From Pollenia angustigena (Eukaryota > Arthropoda > Insecta > Diptera > Polleniidae), in NCBI GenBank assembly GCA_930367215.1, contig OV884057.1:103627284-103691283 (forward strand): a stretch of DNA of 64,000 nucleotides, read 5' to 3'. This document shows, piece by piece, positions 10,598-22,372 of the stretch. Position 1 is the first letter of the stretch; each line of letters starts with the position of its first letter. The position numbers and the translations under genes are program-made. Below the pieces are notes generated by a model. That model ran no database searches, was not told where the DNA came from, and was given only the letters and a program-made list of their open reading frames with translations.

Positions 10598-11545
10598 ACG
10601 ATGAATCGAAAGCTATCTCGATACGGTGCATTGGTTGAGGAACTTTGTTTCTGTTCAAAATATTGTGAACAGATCTCACCTCATACCCTTCTAACTCTAA
10701 GGCAGATCTTATTTCCTCTGTGGGAACGGAACTATCTATACCTTTTATGACGACAGTCCAATTCTTAGCACTTTTTAGTTGATACGTGTAGTAGCTTTTC
10801 TTTGCTGCATCGAGGTGTTTTGAGATGATACGAAAGTTCATTTCAGTATGGGTTTGGATCTTGGTCTCTTGGATTTGTCCTCGTCGTATTGAAACGACAT
10901 AAAAATTATTTTTGCCCACAAGTTCGGACAACATGTTTACTATAGTATTAGATGTTTGTTCTCGCAGGTAGATGGGTTGAGATTTGGCTTCTTTAATTAC
11001 TGCTACATTAGCTGATTCTGCTTCTTCGTCGTCAGGAATGAAGAGTTCAGCAAATCTATTTTGGCTTGTTGGCAAGGAGCCTATGTTAGAACTTTTGTAT
11101 TGTTTAGGCATGCGATCCTGTTGTATGGACCTAGGACTAGCCTTTCTCTTGGTTAAAGTGATATTTCTATCCATACCTGTTCGCACTTTTGTATTTTTTG
11201 GCACAGCTCCAGTGTTTATTAATGCCAAACGGGTTGTAGAAGGTTCTTCTTAAGTATTTTTCTTATCAAACGATTTCATGCTCTGTACTGTATTTGCGGA
11301 TTCTTCAGCAGACTTGTTCAGGTTGGGCACACTTGGGCTTAACTTCGTGTATGGGAGATCAGATGCTCTGTCAGTTATGTTTGCACTTAGATAGTTCCTA
11401 TTATACTCTGGGTCATGAGTGTTTTCATTGCTGACGATTGGAGAGTTGATAACTATGTACGCATTTATATTGGTTGAGCTGGGCCTGCTATCTTTGTTGG
11501 GAGTATTCGTGAGGCTCATTCTCGAAATTGCTAGAGCCCCCCTTT
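10598..11545 (-). pseudogene. Jockey ORF1 (Gag-like, PRE_C2HC region), inverted piece
   Basis: Minus-strand reading from the ATG at 11519: 89 codons (MSLTNTPNKD...), then a frameshift near 11250 into a 200-codon frame containing YYTYQLKSAKNWTVVIKGI and NILNRNKVPQPMHRIEIAF. The latter is the pattern of the PRE_C2HC domain preceding the zinc knuckles of Jockey/BMC1-type ORF1 proteins. Reading ends at FDSS where J2 begins in the opposite orientation; no zinc knuckles remain. A 3'-truncated LINE piece is unusual, since reverse transcription normally loses the 5' end, so rearrangement is likelier than simple insertion. Confidence 0.8.
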
Positions 11546-11602
11546 TTGTTGATATTTATTTATTTTCTGTGCCTTTACTTTAATAACACTATTACTATTA
11601 CT

Positions 11603-11708
11603 ATTACAAAATATGCAGTAAAATATTTAAAAAGGCTTGAACAACACCCAAATTTACTAGCTCGAAATATTTTAAATCATGGTGGCCACACTCGCCTAAG
11701 AAGATGAG
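11603..11708 (+). pseudogene. J2 ORF2 C-terminus
   Basis: Encodes KYLKRLEQHPNLLARNILNH and ends HTRLRR-stop, aligning with the last 30 residues of J1 ORF2. It is followed by a ~180-bp 3' UTR ending in A-rich sequence near 11890. Confidence 0.8.
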
Positions 11709-11849
11709 ACACTGCAGCACTTACCCATTTAGATGAGCGATAAACACCTATATATGTGAACATAACCCGTGTTGAAGAAAATTTTTGTCTGGCACTGGCA
11801 GGACATAAATAAAGTATTAGGATAAGATTTAATTAATTATTGTTAGTTC

Positions 11850-12180
11850 ATATTTAATATATGAAGATTCAATAAAAAATAATGAGGAAAAAAAATAATT
11901 CAGAGATTCTATTTCTAATCCTTGTTGATATGTATATTGCCTGCTACCGAAAACGTGCTTTCGCTTTCTACAGAAGCTGGTTTTATAGTAAGAAGGGCAT
12001 CATACAAAAATTGTTTGTCCTGTTACCCGTGACTTCATAGACGTCAAATTCATTTTTTAAGATTTTTCAGGCTTTGGTATTTTCTTTACATTTATTTTTT
12101 TAGAATTTGTAGATGGTTATGGTGTATCGTGTACATTTTCTACTTTAAGAAGCTTTTTAGACATTTCATCAGCAATTAAA
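11850..12180 (-). pseudogene. hAT transposase C-terminal dimerisation domain, fragment
   Basis: The minus strand contains ILKNEFDVYEVTGNRT and, after a small frame break, LYDALLTIKPASVESESTFS followed by VAGN. This is the hallmark of the hAT C-terminal region, where transposase subunits oligomerise. Upstream lysine-rich sequence (EMSKKLLKVENVH) fits the preceding linker. Stops and a frameshift show it is dead. Neither the DDE core nor terminal repeats were found nearby. Confidence 0.75.
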
Positions 12181-12660
12181 AATACCGTTAATTTATTGGC
12201 GTAGGAAAAAAATCGATTTGTAGGAAGTTTTTAGTAATTTTAGAAAAGAATGTATTTTTATTACTCGTTTTTGATTTTAACGATGCTTACAAAATATAAT
12301 TTAAAAAAATTTTATTTGAAATTCCCGGAATATATTCCCAGGATTTATTTAAAAAAATGTCCCGGGAATTCTTTCCCGCGTAGAAACTCTTATCACCACG
12401 CTTGCGCGTATAATAAGAATGGTGACCAAAACAGTAACCGTTGCCATCAGAACCACGCCTTCTTTGCCACAGCCATTTTGACGAAAAAGTTGGCTCCAAA
12501 CGCAGCGGTAAGACTAAGGGAGGGATTACAACATCGGACACTCAAGAATTCTTTATAAAATTGGCAAACTTAGGCTGATTATCGTACACCATAAGCATTT
12601 GGAATAACATGTATTTTTAAAACACTGCATGGTGTCGGTTCTGGCATTAACTTTGAGCAT
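12181..12660. other. unassigned, possibly older hAT or repeat DNA
   Basis: Contains two CCCGGGAATT-like stretches near 12325-12380 that form a weak inverted arrangement, and a moderately GC-rich block (12390-12540) open on both strands for ~85-100 codons. Neither product resembles anything I know; I do not call a gene. Confidence 0.35.
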
Positions 12661-12885
12661 TTAAACTGGAATATTCACAATTTTACCGATAGTAAAACGG
12701 CCGCAAGTTCCCTGGAGAGTGTGTTTAGCACATCGAAAATTGTCCAAGAATGCCGGATATCGCTGGAGGAGATAGGGTGGCATTAAATGGTTACCCTTAA
12801 TTGCGTCCCTGAGCACATAGGCGTACATGGAAGCCTTTCAGCTAAGTCGTTGGCGCATGCAGAAACCAACTTAAATCGTAGCGAT
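12661..12885 (+). pseudogene. RNase H domain remnant of a LINE (I/R1/LOA-type)
   Basis: One plus-strand frame reads FTDSKTAASSLESVF, then SKIVQECRISLEEIG, a stop (12785), and VTLNCVPEHIGVHG with AHAETNLN. The order DSKxAL, then W/CVPxHxGxxGN-like and a trailing A.LA motif is that of RNase H domains at the C-terminus of I-, R1- or LOA-type LINEs. The expected GNE is altered. The copy is short and interrupted. Confidence 0.65.
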
Positions 12886-13245
12886 TCGACACATTATATA
12901 TGTGTTTTGCTTCTAAGAAAAAGGGCTAAGGGCTGTCCAGACTTCACCTCAGGAACCTACTTGCGGTTTTAACTTATGACCCTTTGTAGTTGCCGTTGAT
13001 AGCAATATGGTTAAAATAACCTTAGTTTGTTAAAAACGGTTTCGTTAGAAATATTTCTTTGGAGGTTACCATATCCCAAAATGTGTTTTCTCTGCGTGTA
13101 GGGTCTAAGGTTAATATTGCAGAAATGACAAATAAAGTTATACTCTATACCCTTTCTACCCTCGACGAAGGTATAAGTTGGTAATATTTATTTTTCGTAC
13201 AAATTATAAGTGTAGAAAATCTCAAAATACAATTCGATTTTTTTA

Positions 13246-14083
<838 letters not shown>

Positions 14084-15114
14084 ACACAGAAAGAGCAAAC
14101 TCGTGCTAAATTTAAGTTTTTCCATTTACCTTTAGTACGAGTCGTACCCTCAAAAGAAAAATTAGTCCATCCATACTCAAATTTCGTACGAATTTTCTTG
14201 AATCAAGTACAGAAAGATTGAATCAAGTACGGATTTTCAATCGCAACATACTTAAATTATCCATATTCAATCCCGATTTCGAACTTGAAATAATCCGAAA
14301 ATGAGATTGATTTAAGTAAGTCTGAGTTCATACGGCTCATGTCTTATTGACAAGGTTCTTCGTTTTTCTTCTTTGAACATGAATTGGCGTTGAAATGATT
14401 CATGTCATGTTGACATGTTTTTTATTTTGTATAGTCGTGCGTTTGCATGTGTGCTTTTTTGATATTGAAAATAATAACAAAGTTAAACAACGAATGAAAA
14501 AGCAAAACGTAAAATTCGGTTGATTCAAGGATTATAAAATTGTTTTAATCCAATTTCGTACTTAAAATAATCCGAAAATGAGATTGATTAAAGTAAAACT
14601 AAGATTGAATCAATCTCGAAATGCGCTTGGTTCAAGGATTATAAAGTTGATTTTATACGACATTCGTGCTTGAAAAAAAACAAAAAAGAAATTAGAAAGA
14701 AAAAGTTATTATGATTGATTTATTTACGTATTATACCTAACAGAATGATAAAACTCCAACATCATGACTGATATGGTTTTTACTTTCGAAATCTTATGTA
14801 CATATTTAACCTAAAATATAAACGAAATTAGAAGCAAGAGTTCAAGAGGCCAAATTTGTTTCAATGTGTATAGAAAATCAAAACATGCATAGGCCGGAGG
14901 GTTAAACATAACGAAAAGTTTAATATTTTTTTACTTGATGTAAGAATTTTATACTTATTTGAAGAAATTCCGGAATTGATTTTCGAAAGTAATCCAATTT
15001 AGGATTGTTTTGAGTAAGTTTTAGTGTAATTCGTACTTAAATTTCTGAGTACGACTCGTACATAAAGTAATCATAAAAAACTTGATTTATCCCGAGTGTT
15101 TTTCTTTCTGTGTG
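14084..15114. repeat. ~1.03-kb TIR element with internal palindromes (family R1, copy 1)
   Basis: Ends in matching inverted tips (ACACAGAAAGA at the left, TCTTTCTGTGTG at the right). The interior is made of repeated, mutually inverted short blocks such as GATTGAATCAAG, AATCCGAAAATGAGATTGAT and TACGAGTCGTAC. No coding potential. A second, inverted and partial copy lies at 25593-26256, which supports a mobile non-autonomous element. Confidence 0.65.
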
Positions 15115-17141
15115 CTAAAACAAGTAAGAGTGCTATAATCGGCTATGCCGATTCTTAAATAGCCTTCACCATGGTGCGATAAGAACAGAAAAAATAGCGT
15201 TCTTTAGATATAAATAAATCTTTTTTGAGCTATCCACACAATTAATTTCGTCGTGCCGAAGTTTTTCACAATATCAAAAAATTGAGATAAGTCTGTTTCC
15301 TGTCTTGCCAAAGTTTATGTCTTCGAATCGTCTTCCGTTGCAGAAGTTTGATATAAGCGGTATTCACTCTTGGTTGTAAAGTACCCTTGCAGACCCTGTT
15401 AATCTTATTTTCCATCTCTACTCTTTCTCAGCAGATTCATTACTTTACAATAAATACCGGGGGCTTAAGATGCCAGTTTGATGTGCCTAATAAGCCATCA
15501 GATCAGTATCAAGTGTATTTGTTCCGCCTCCCCGTGGCGGCCACCAGTAACAACTGGATATTTCCAGTTGGCTAAGGAACAAGGCTAAAATATTATGAAA
15601 CTGTGCTATTCTTCTCAGGAAGGATAAAAAAATACTTAGAGGGTTGTAATTAGAGAAAAAGTACAAGGACTGGGTTCAATATTAAGAGGGATTCCTTTTT
15701 GGTGGTAACGTGGAGCATGGAAAATGGTCACGCCGTATGGAACCAAAAGGTGGCCTATATCAAAATACACAGTAAAGTGCTTGGGGATGAATCCACCGTT
15801 GCATAACTGCCAATTAATTAGATCAAGCGACAAAATGAAACATATATATAAATCTTTCCCTTAATAAATAAAATGAATTTGTGAATAATTAAATGAACTA
15901 TGTATTGGTGACTGTACGCTTATCATAGAGAAGCCGTTTGGAGGTATCAGAAGAAAAGTATTTCTTTCCTACAGTAGAATCGTTGCCATGGAGTCCTTCG
16001 GGACTAAGAAATGGTAGTGGCTCGATGGCCATGGCCGAACTAGGTCTGTCGTGTTGATATCTTGACTCGGACATTGAAAATCTATGGGAGCACTGTGGCC
16101 ACTAGGATGCCAGAACATCTAAAATGATAGGGCTCCTGAAGTTTTCGGATTTCATTAGTGTGGAGTGTTTACCTAAGCACTCTTGCAAATTGTTATCTTA
16201 GGTGCCACGTAAAGTCATATAGCCCCCGGAGCTCACAACCCGGATGACTATACGGTGGTGGCTGCCGGTGCTTGATCTTAGGATCGTTGTGACTCTCTTT
16301 TTGAAACTGCTTGGATCATCCTACGCAGTGGAGATCTAGATAGCTCCAACTCCTAAGCAAGGGGAGGTTTTAAGATTCAGGTCTTAAACCCAAATTGCAA
16401 CCTGTGTGTGATTGAATGATCCTACACACACAGGGGCACTTGGTAAATGTATATGAATCACCACGTGTTTAAGACCCACCGTGAGATTGAACTGTTAAAA
16501 GGTACTCACGCAAAATCTAAACCATTTTTACAAAAAATACCAAAAGGAAGCTCACGCTTTGTAGTATAAAATCGAATTAAATAAAACAGAGTTGTACACT
16601 TAACACAGAGGGTTAAAACCGCAATTGTAAATATTCAATTTCTCAAAATATTTCTTTATGATAAACCTACGCCAAGATAACTTCGGCACGACGATTTGCC
16701 TTTATAAAATGTTTTTGTGATGACATCTTTTAAATAAAAAAGAAGAAACCCACAGCAAACGATTAAAACATCTTTAATATACATATATTGCACTGTTGCC
16801 AATTTGACGGTTTTACCGCGATTCTAGCATCGCGCCATCGCAGTAACGGTTAGCGGGAAATCTAGCGATTTTCTAATATCAGTAGAAATATAAAATTTTA
16901 GTTCTAGGTATTTAAAAATTTTTACAAAACAAGAAAAAATACTGGAATTTTTTCTTATTAAGTTAGAAATTTTTTTTATCGAAATTGAATTCGTTTCCGC
17001 TATAAAAACATTTTACAACGTTTTATAAAAAGATTTTATATTCTGTCAAAATATGTAAAGTTCACAAAAATAATTTGTAATTATTTAGTTGATTTCAGCA
17101 AGAACCTTGTTATGTGTTGGAAACCCTTATTTTACTTTCAT
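15115..17141. other. mixed DNA with a GC-richer unassigned block
   Basis: 15440-16480 is clearly less AT-rich than its surroundings but gives no recognisable protein. A perfect 15-bp inverted pair, CGTCGTGCCGAAGTT, lies at about 15249 and (as complement) about 16680, so the block may be an element of ~1.45 kb with short inverted ends. I cannot name it. Confidence 0.4.
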
Positions 17142-17628
17142 TACACAGTACAACACATGATTTCGGGACTCAATTCTGATAATTGCTTATGAAAGTAGAC
17201 CCAAAAAGAAGAACCTCTGCATCATTAGGTGGTCATGGTAGCTCAATAAATAATTTAAAAATTTAATTGAAGTTAGTAAGTATCGTATAGAGGAATATGT
17301 CACGTTTTAGTCTCTTTTGTTTGTCATAACTCGAGAACCCTACTAGTCCGAATAAGCTGAAACAAATTTAAAAAAAGTCAGAATTACAATTCCTTTAATT
17401 TGTTCATACAACGTTTCGCTACACAAGCAACAGTTTCGCAGTTATAAAGAAATGTATGAAGAAAAAAAATATTTTTTGCCCAAAAAATTTAATTTCTTTA
17501 TTTTTATTTCATAAAAAAATCCAAAACAGTGAAAAAAAAAAGTGTCAAGTCCTATTACTTTCACGTAAAGTCGCATAACCTATCAACAAAATGACACAAA
17601 AATCGATGAACGCATTTCGCTTATAATC
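17142..17628 (+). repeat. left arm of the long-TIR element
   Basis: Inverted partner of 19683-20171. Shares TTTCGCTACACAAGCAACAG-type sequence with it, with scattered substitutions and small indels. Confidence 0.8.
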
Positions 17629-17857
17629 ACAATTAGGTAAAGGTATGAATTTCAAAAATTTGCTCGAGATATCCAAAGAATTCTTTGGAAAAAACATTGA
17701 TGACAAAAGGTTATTTGATTTTTATTATTGCGGTAGCAAAGTTATAAATGTGAGTGGACAATTAAAAAAATAAGAAGGAAAGTGCCCTTTTTAATTATTT
17801 GGGTTTTTCCGTTAGTTACCTGCATGATTTTTTTTAACAGAAATTGCACCCACATTT

Positions 17858-18320
17858 ATGAGTGCTCATGTTTTGGAACGTTTCGAAAACATATTTCAGA
17901 ATTACCTGCCAGTAAAATATTGTAATATTTGTAGTATTTATAGGTGCTCTTTGATCGATTTTTGTCATTTAACAAGAGTCGACGAACGCGAGAAGTACAA
18001 GTCAATTTTTCTCCGGTTTTGGAAAATAACAAGTGCCATATCGTCCCAAAAAGAGGCCAACTGGATCGAAAACAATTGATTACTGAGGAATTCAAAACAG
18101 CGTATTGTCATTATTTTGATGAAGCAGATTTAAGTGGTGCAAATTTTACGCCAACCACAGTGTGCAAACATTGTTATAATACCTTTATAATGTGGATACA
18201 TTGAAAAGGTGGACAGTTTTCTTTTATGGTGCCAGTAATTTGTGTGGAAGACCTAACTGGACATGATGAATCCAGGTGCTACGCATGCATATATTCTCGT
18301 TCTGAATTAAACAATTGAAA
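17858..18320 (+). pseudogene. cysteine-rich protein remnant inside the long-TIR element
   Basis: Plus-strand frames give KYCNICSIYRCSLIDFCH, then, in one frame, ITEEFKTAYCHYFDEADLSG, TVCKHCYNTFIMWIH, a stop, and GGQFSFMVPVICVEDLTGHD with RCYACIYSR. Paired CxxC and H..RCYAC motifs suggest zinc binding and resemble, from memory, a cysteine-rich family with a DCYFC-like motif in arthropod and cnidarian genomes that may be transposon-borne. In-frame stops and a frameshift show it is broken. Function unknown. An 83-codon open frame follows at 18315-18566 with no recognisable motif. Confidence 0.45.
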
Positions 18321-18962
18321 ACAAAAGAATACATTGCTGCTTTTACTGCCACACTTCCAATTGAACGCGCTGCTGGTACCGATACACCTAAACCTCCGAG
18401 TCTGGATACTGTGTCCCTGCAAGCCGAAACCGTTTTCACCAATCCGACCAATTTGAATGATGCTGATTGGACACCCGATATTGAAAATAATGGACCACAA
18501 ATCGAAATCGAATGGATTACATTGTGGCTAAGATGGGACTATCATAACAAAACTCCGAAATGTTGACATTATTTTTGAAAAGCAGGAAACTGACACAGCA
18601 AAATGTCAGCGCAACATCATAAATTGTCAATAATTTTTGGGCTTCTTTTTTATCCAAGCTTTTTTTTATTTTTTTGATTTGGCAAAAACAAAAATTCAAA
18701 ATATTTAAAAATCATTATTTAAACATACAAATGAATCATTTACTTATGAATCCATTTTCTATCACTCAGGTGATTTTTACAAAAAATAATCACACAAATG
18801 CTAGCTGGTTGGGTATTTTATACATAAGTACGTACATATAAATTGTCTATTGTTCGACCTTAATTTTTTTAAATTTATATTTATTTTATTAAGCTTGAGG
18901 TCTATTTTTTAGAAATTATTTATTTTCTTTAATCCGATAACAATTTAAAGTTGTTATTTTTT

Positions 18963-19000
18963 CCTGAAGAAGTCACACAAAGGCGTGACAAAATATCATA
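18963..19000 (+). ncRNA. hammerhead-ribozyme-like motif, degraded
   Basis: Contains CTGAAGA (core CUGANGA), a helix II of GTCAC...GTGAC, then AAAATATCA where GAAA is expected. One core G is changed, so activity is unlikely. Such minimal hammerheads are known at the ends of Penelope-like retroelements. Confidence 0.45.
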
Positions 19001-19153
19001 TTGAACAAAAAATAAAATAAATATTTTTATAAAAAAAGCCAAGTCGGTTCATTACTTCACCTGGTCCTCATTTTTTGCATTTATTTATTTATTTAGTCTA
19101 TGGATTACCTTCTTTTAGACAAAAATTACAAAATTAAACAAACAAATTTAACA

Positions 19154-19680
19154 TCATCTATTTAAATATAAAATTAAATTCAGTTTGATAGTATTAATAT
19201 TCAAAGTCATATCAATAATACTGTACAGATCATTAAAGTTTACACATATTCGACGAAAAGGGTCGGCATTTGCATAATTTTGTTGGAAGTATTCAATTGA
19301 TAACGGCTGGTAATAACGTGTAGGGCGTTGGGGAACATTAAAAAATAAACTGTTTAACAGGAACTCCGAGCAAATATTGCCTTTAATTAGATTGATAACA
19401 AATATGACATTCAGCATTGTTCGGCGGCTTTTTAAAGTTGGTAAATGAATCTCCAATAACCTGGTTCTATATGGAGGAAGATATATAGATGGATTTGGGT
19501 AAGTGCTCCGTAATATGAATAGGAGGAATTGTTTTTGGACAGACTCAATATGATCACTATGAACGTTGTAATATGGATCCCAAATTATTGAGCCTTATTC
19601 GATTATAGGTCTGACAAGTGCTATATACAACTGTTTTGTTATAGATCTGTCAGAGAATTCCTTTGACAAACGTTTAATAA
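19154..19680 (-). pseudogene. LINE reverse transcriptase C-terminal fragment
   Basis: The minus strand reads IIKRLSKEFSDRSITKQLYI, ALVRPIIE, a stop where Tyr is usual, GSIIWDPYYNVHSDHIESVQ, and a ~100-residue tail with LEIHLPTLKSRRTMLNVIFV. This is the region after the RT palm in CR1/I-like LINEs. An AAATAAAT-type simple tail lies just beyond its 3' end (19060-19110). It is 5'-truncated and lies next to the right arm of the long-TIR element. Confidence 0.75.
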
Positions 19681-19682
19681 TC

Positions 19683-20171
19683 ATAATCACGAAACGCGTT
19701 CATCATTATTTATGTGTCATTTTGTTCTAAGGTTATGCCACTTTACGTGAAAGTAATAGGACTTGACACTTTTTTTACCGTTTTGGATTTTTTATGACTT
19801 AAAAATAAAAAATTTAAATTTTTTGGCAAAAAATATTTTTTTTCTTCATACATTTATTTATAACTGCGAAACTGTTGCTTATGTAGCGAAACGTTGTATG
19901 AACAAATTAAAGGAATTGTAATTCTTACTTGTTTTAAATTTGTATCAGCTTATTCGGACTAGTGGTTCTCGAGTTATGACAAACAAAAAAGCCTAAAACA
20001 TGACATATTCCTCTATACGATACTTACTAACTTCAAATGAATTTTTAAATTATTTATTGAGCTATCATGACCAGCCTAATCATGCAGAAGTTCTTCTTTT
20101 TGGGTCTACTTTCATAAGCAATTATCAGAATTGAGTCCCGAATCAATCACCTGAAAAATGTTGTACTGTGT
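19683..20171 (-). repeat. right arm of the long-TIR element
   Basis: Inverted copy of 17142-17628; see that entry. The junction with the LINE fragment lies at about 19680. Confidence 0.8.
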
Positions 20172-21000
20172 TATTTGTTTCATATTAATATTATTTTACT
20201 GTGAATTATCTGTCATACTCGGATTTTGTTTTTTTCAATACTATTCTTCGTTTTTATTATTAGTCTTATAAAAACCTTTGCACAATTAAATAAATACACG
20301 GACAAAATTATTCACACATAGCATTGCTAAAATTGCATTAAGCCATATCTCGTTAGTTTACGCACTAGCAAAAAATTTTGTTCGGGTCAATTATTCCTTA
20401 ATTAGTGAAGTACTAAAAAAATAAAAAAGAATGGGCCAAAATGTTTGCCCGTTTAATATAACGAATGCAATATTTCCACTAATCGCATTATAGGGGGACA
20501 TAATTATTCACACAGTGATGAGTGGTAAGGGTTAAAACAAAATGTTTAAAAAATTTGGCATCACTTTTAGCACAATTAAAACAGTTATAATAAGTAAGCG
20601 TCTTTTAAATTTACCGGCTTATAATTTCTGATATTTTGCATTGTGCAAAAATTAAATTTTTTCCAAAAATGGGTCGTAAGCAAAAGGAGACCACGGAAGC
20701 CGAAAGAAAAATAATATTAGAGCTTCATAAGCAAAAAAAATCTTGTGCTCAGATTGGGGAAATTTTAAAAAGAAGCCGATTTACCATTTATAGTATCATT
20801 AAACGTTTTAAACATGATACAGATCTCAAAAGTCGTTCACATACTGGTAGACCCCGAAAACTTACCAATAAGGAAGAGAGAAAAATAGTTAGAAAAATCA
20901 AGAAGGATCCAAAAATTACTTCTACCCAGCTGGCCGCAGAAGTTTTGGAGGAAACTGGTAAGGAAATACATCCCAAAACTGTCCGTAGAACTCTGCACCG

Positions 21001-22372
21001 CACAGTGCGAAATTCAGGAAGTTTAGCGGAACTTTATTAAATTTTTGAAATACATAAAATGCATAAGATTATTCATTATTTCAAAAACCTCATACTCAGT
21101 TTGGGAATTTACCCTAAGAAACAACTGCAAAATACACCTGAAAGTTGCATTTCTTATTCAATTATACTTTTTGCATACATAAAGATTTTCGATTTGTTTC
21201 AGTTAATAGAGTGGTACATACAAACGGCAGTGCAGTAGGCCATGATTTTTACATAATTTATTTTATGAGAAAATTGTCAATTATTGGCATTTAAATAATT
21301 GCAAAATCGTTTCGTACTCGTGTGTGATTTGTTCGTGAAAAAAAGTGATTTTTAAGAAGTAAGTAAATTTAATTTTTTAACTTCGTTGGAGACTTTAAAA
21401 GGTGATACCCCATAATACCATCTTAAAACGCACAACATTTTTAAGATATGTTTTGCCTCTATTGGGAACACAAAATATCTTCTGCGATATTTTGCGATCT
21501 TCTTTTAAATAAACCTTTTTCCAGAATGGCTTCGCAAATTTCATATAACTGTATTTTCCAAAAGTGGAAAGAAGAACCGACATCGGACGCCATCGTTGGT
21601 TTTGTTTTGGAAAAAATAGGCTTACCAGTGCTTACATCTGACGCTCTTTGCAGTTTAAAGGCAACTGTTCGTGCGCTAGTTTGTAAAATACAAAAAAGGT
21701 GGAGGAAATCCAGTCGAAATTTAGCATAATTTCTAAATAAAAATGCAAGCTGGCTTGAAAATAATGTAAAATTTTCAACTACTGTAAGGGATGCATTGCC
21801 TTGTTGATCGAGGACCAATGCAGGCAGACCTAAAAAAGAATTTAAGGATTGTCATCCTAAAGTGCAATACAGAAAACGCATTATCTTTTGCAGTCCGCTA
21901 GGCAAGACGAGTTAGCCAAAGCAACTGCAACAAAGCTATACCATTCTGGAAAACAAAACTCTGCAGCGATTGCCAAGGAACTGGAATATCGCGAACTTTT
22001 TACTAGGAAAACATCCCGAATTGACAAATACGGATTTATTTAATCGACTGCTTATTTCGTAAAGCACCTAAACCAAGCGTCGTGAAGTTACACCAGAAGT
22101 TTTAGAGTTGTTAGAAACATTTTCAGACCCATGCAATGATTACGAGTCTTCAGACGATTGCAAAAGTTCTGAATAGATGTTCAAAATGTTGTTAGAAAAT
22201 GTATGTACATATGCATGTTTTTTTAATTGTTCTATAATTAAAAACGTAAATAAATTCAAAGAGTTAAAAAAACACATTAATTTTTATTAACAATTTAAAA
22301 AAATCACAAATAGAACTGGTTTACTGGTTAAAATAATTAAGTTCCGCTAAACTCAAGAAATTTCGCACTGTG
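21001..22372 (+). mobile_element. Transib-like element inserted in the Tc1 transposase
   Basis: 1372 bp with inverted ends CACAGTGCGAAATT...; the left tip includes AGTTTAGCGGAACTT and the right tip matches it inverted with a few differences. It is flanked by a perfect 5-bp duplication, CACCG (20996-21000 and 22373-22377); removing the element and one copy restores the Tc1 frame. CACAGTG tips and a 5-bp GC-rich duplication are the features of Transib, the relatives of RAG1/RSS. The internal coding is decayed, and at ~1.4 kb it is shorter than full Transib elements (~3 kb), so it is probably an internally deleted copy. Confidence 0.7.
21448..22180 (+). pseudogene. decayed coding remnant of the Transib-like element
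   Basis: A 93-codon frame (21448-21729) contains ISYNCIFQKWKEEPTSDAIV and basic KIQKRWRKSSRNLA, followed in shifting frames by FLNKNASWLENNVKF, AGRPKKEF, DELAKATATKLYHSGKQNSA and a C-terminal acidic stretch. The GRPKK-F... and DELA..A..KL motifs recall the N-terminal part of insect Transib-type proteins from memory only. There are many stops, and no DDE core is visible. Confidence 0.4.

Larger units (their letters stand above)
8107..11890 (+). mobile_element. second Jockey LINE (J2), in three pieces
   Basis: Three plus-strand blocks are collinear with J1 ORF2: 8107-8333 (fingers), 10104-10597 (palm) and 11603-11708 (C-terminus) followed by a 3' UTR to about 11890 with AATAAA signals. The gaps are occupied by a Fanzor-bearing segment (8334-10103) and by an inverted Jockey ORF1 segment (10598-11545). 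Compared with J1, about 110 residues of RT are missing at the first gap and about 100 at the second, so the gaps are replacements rather than clean insertions. Confidence 0.75.
17142..20171. mobile_element. 3.0-kb element with ~490-bp terminal inverted repeats
   Basis: The left arm (17142-17628) and right arm (19683-20171) are inverted copies along nearly their whole length, sharing tips around ACACAGTACAACA and blocks such as GTGTCAAGTCCTATTACTTT and GGGACTCAATTCTGATAATT. Between them are a cysteine-rich plus-strand pseudogene, a hammerhead-like motif and a minus-strand LINE fragment. Long arms of this kind occur in foldback-type elements and in some P, piggyBac or MULE families; no transposase was recognised, so the family is open. 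Confidence 0.75.

Noticed and set aside
10984..11253. 89-codon plus-strand frame
   Set aside because: Antisense shadow of the Jockey ORF1 piece on the minus strand.
10598..11708. Twin-priming (5' inversion) as the origin of the inverted ORF1 piece
   Set aside because: Twin priming gives one inverted 5' part joined to a collinear 3' part; here the inverted piece lies between two collinear ORF2 blocks.
12287..12541. 84-codon minus-strand frame (MSDVVIPPLVLPLRLEP...)
   Set aside because: No recognisable domain, open on both strands, and lies in transposon debris.
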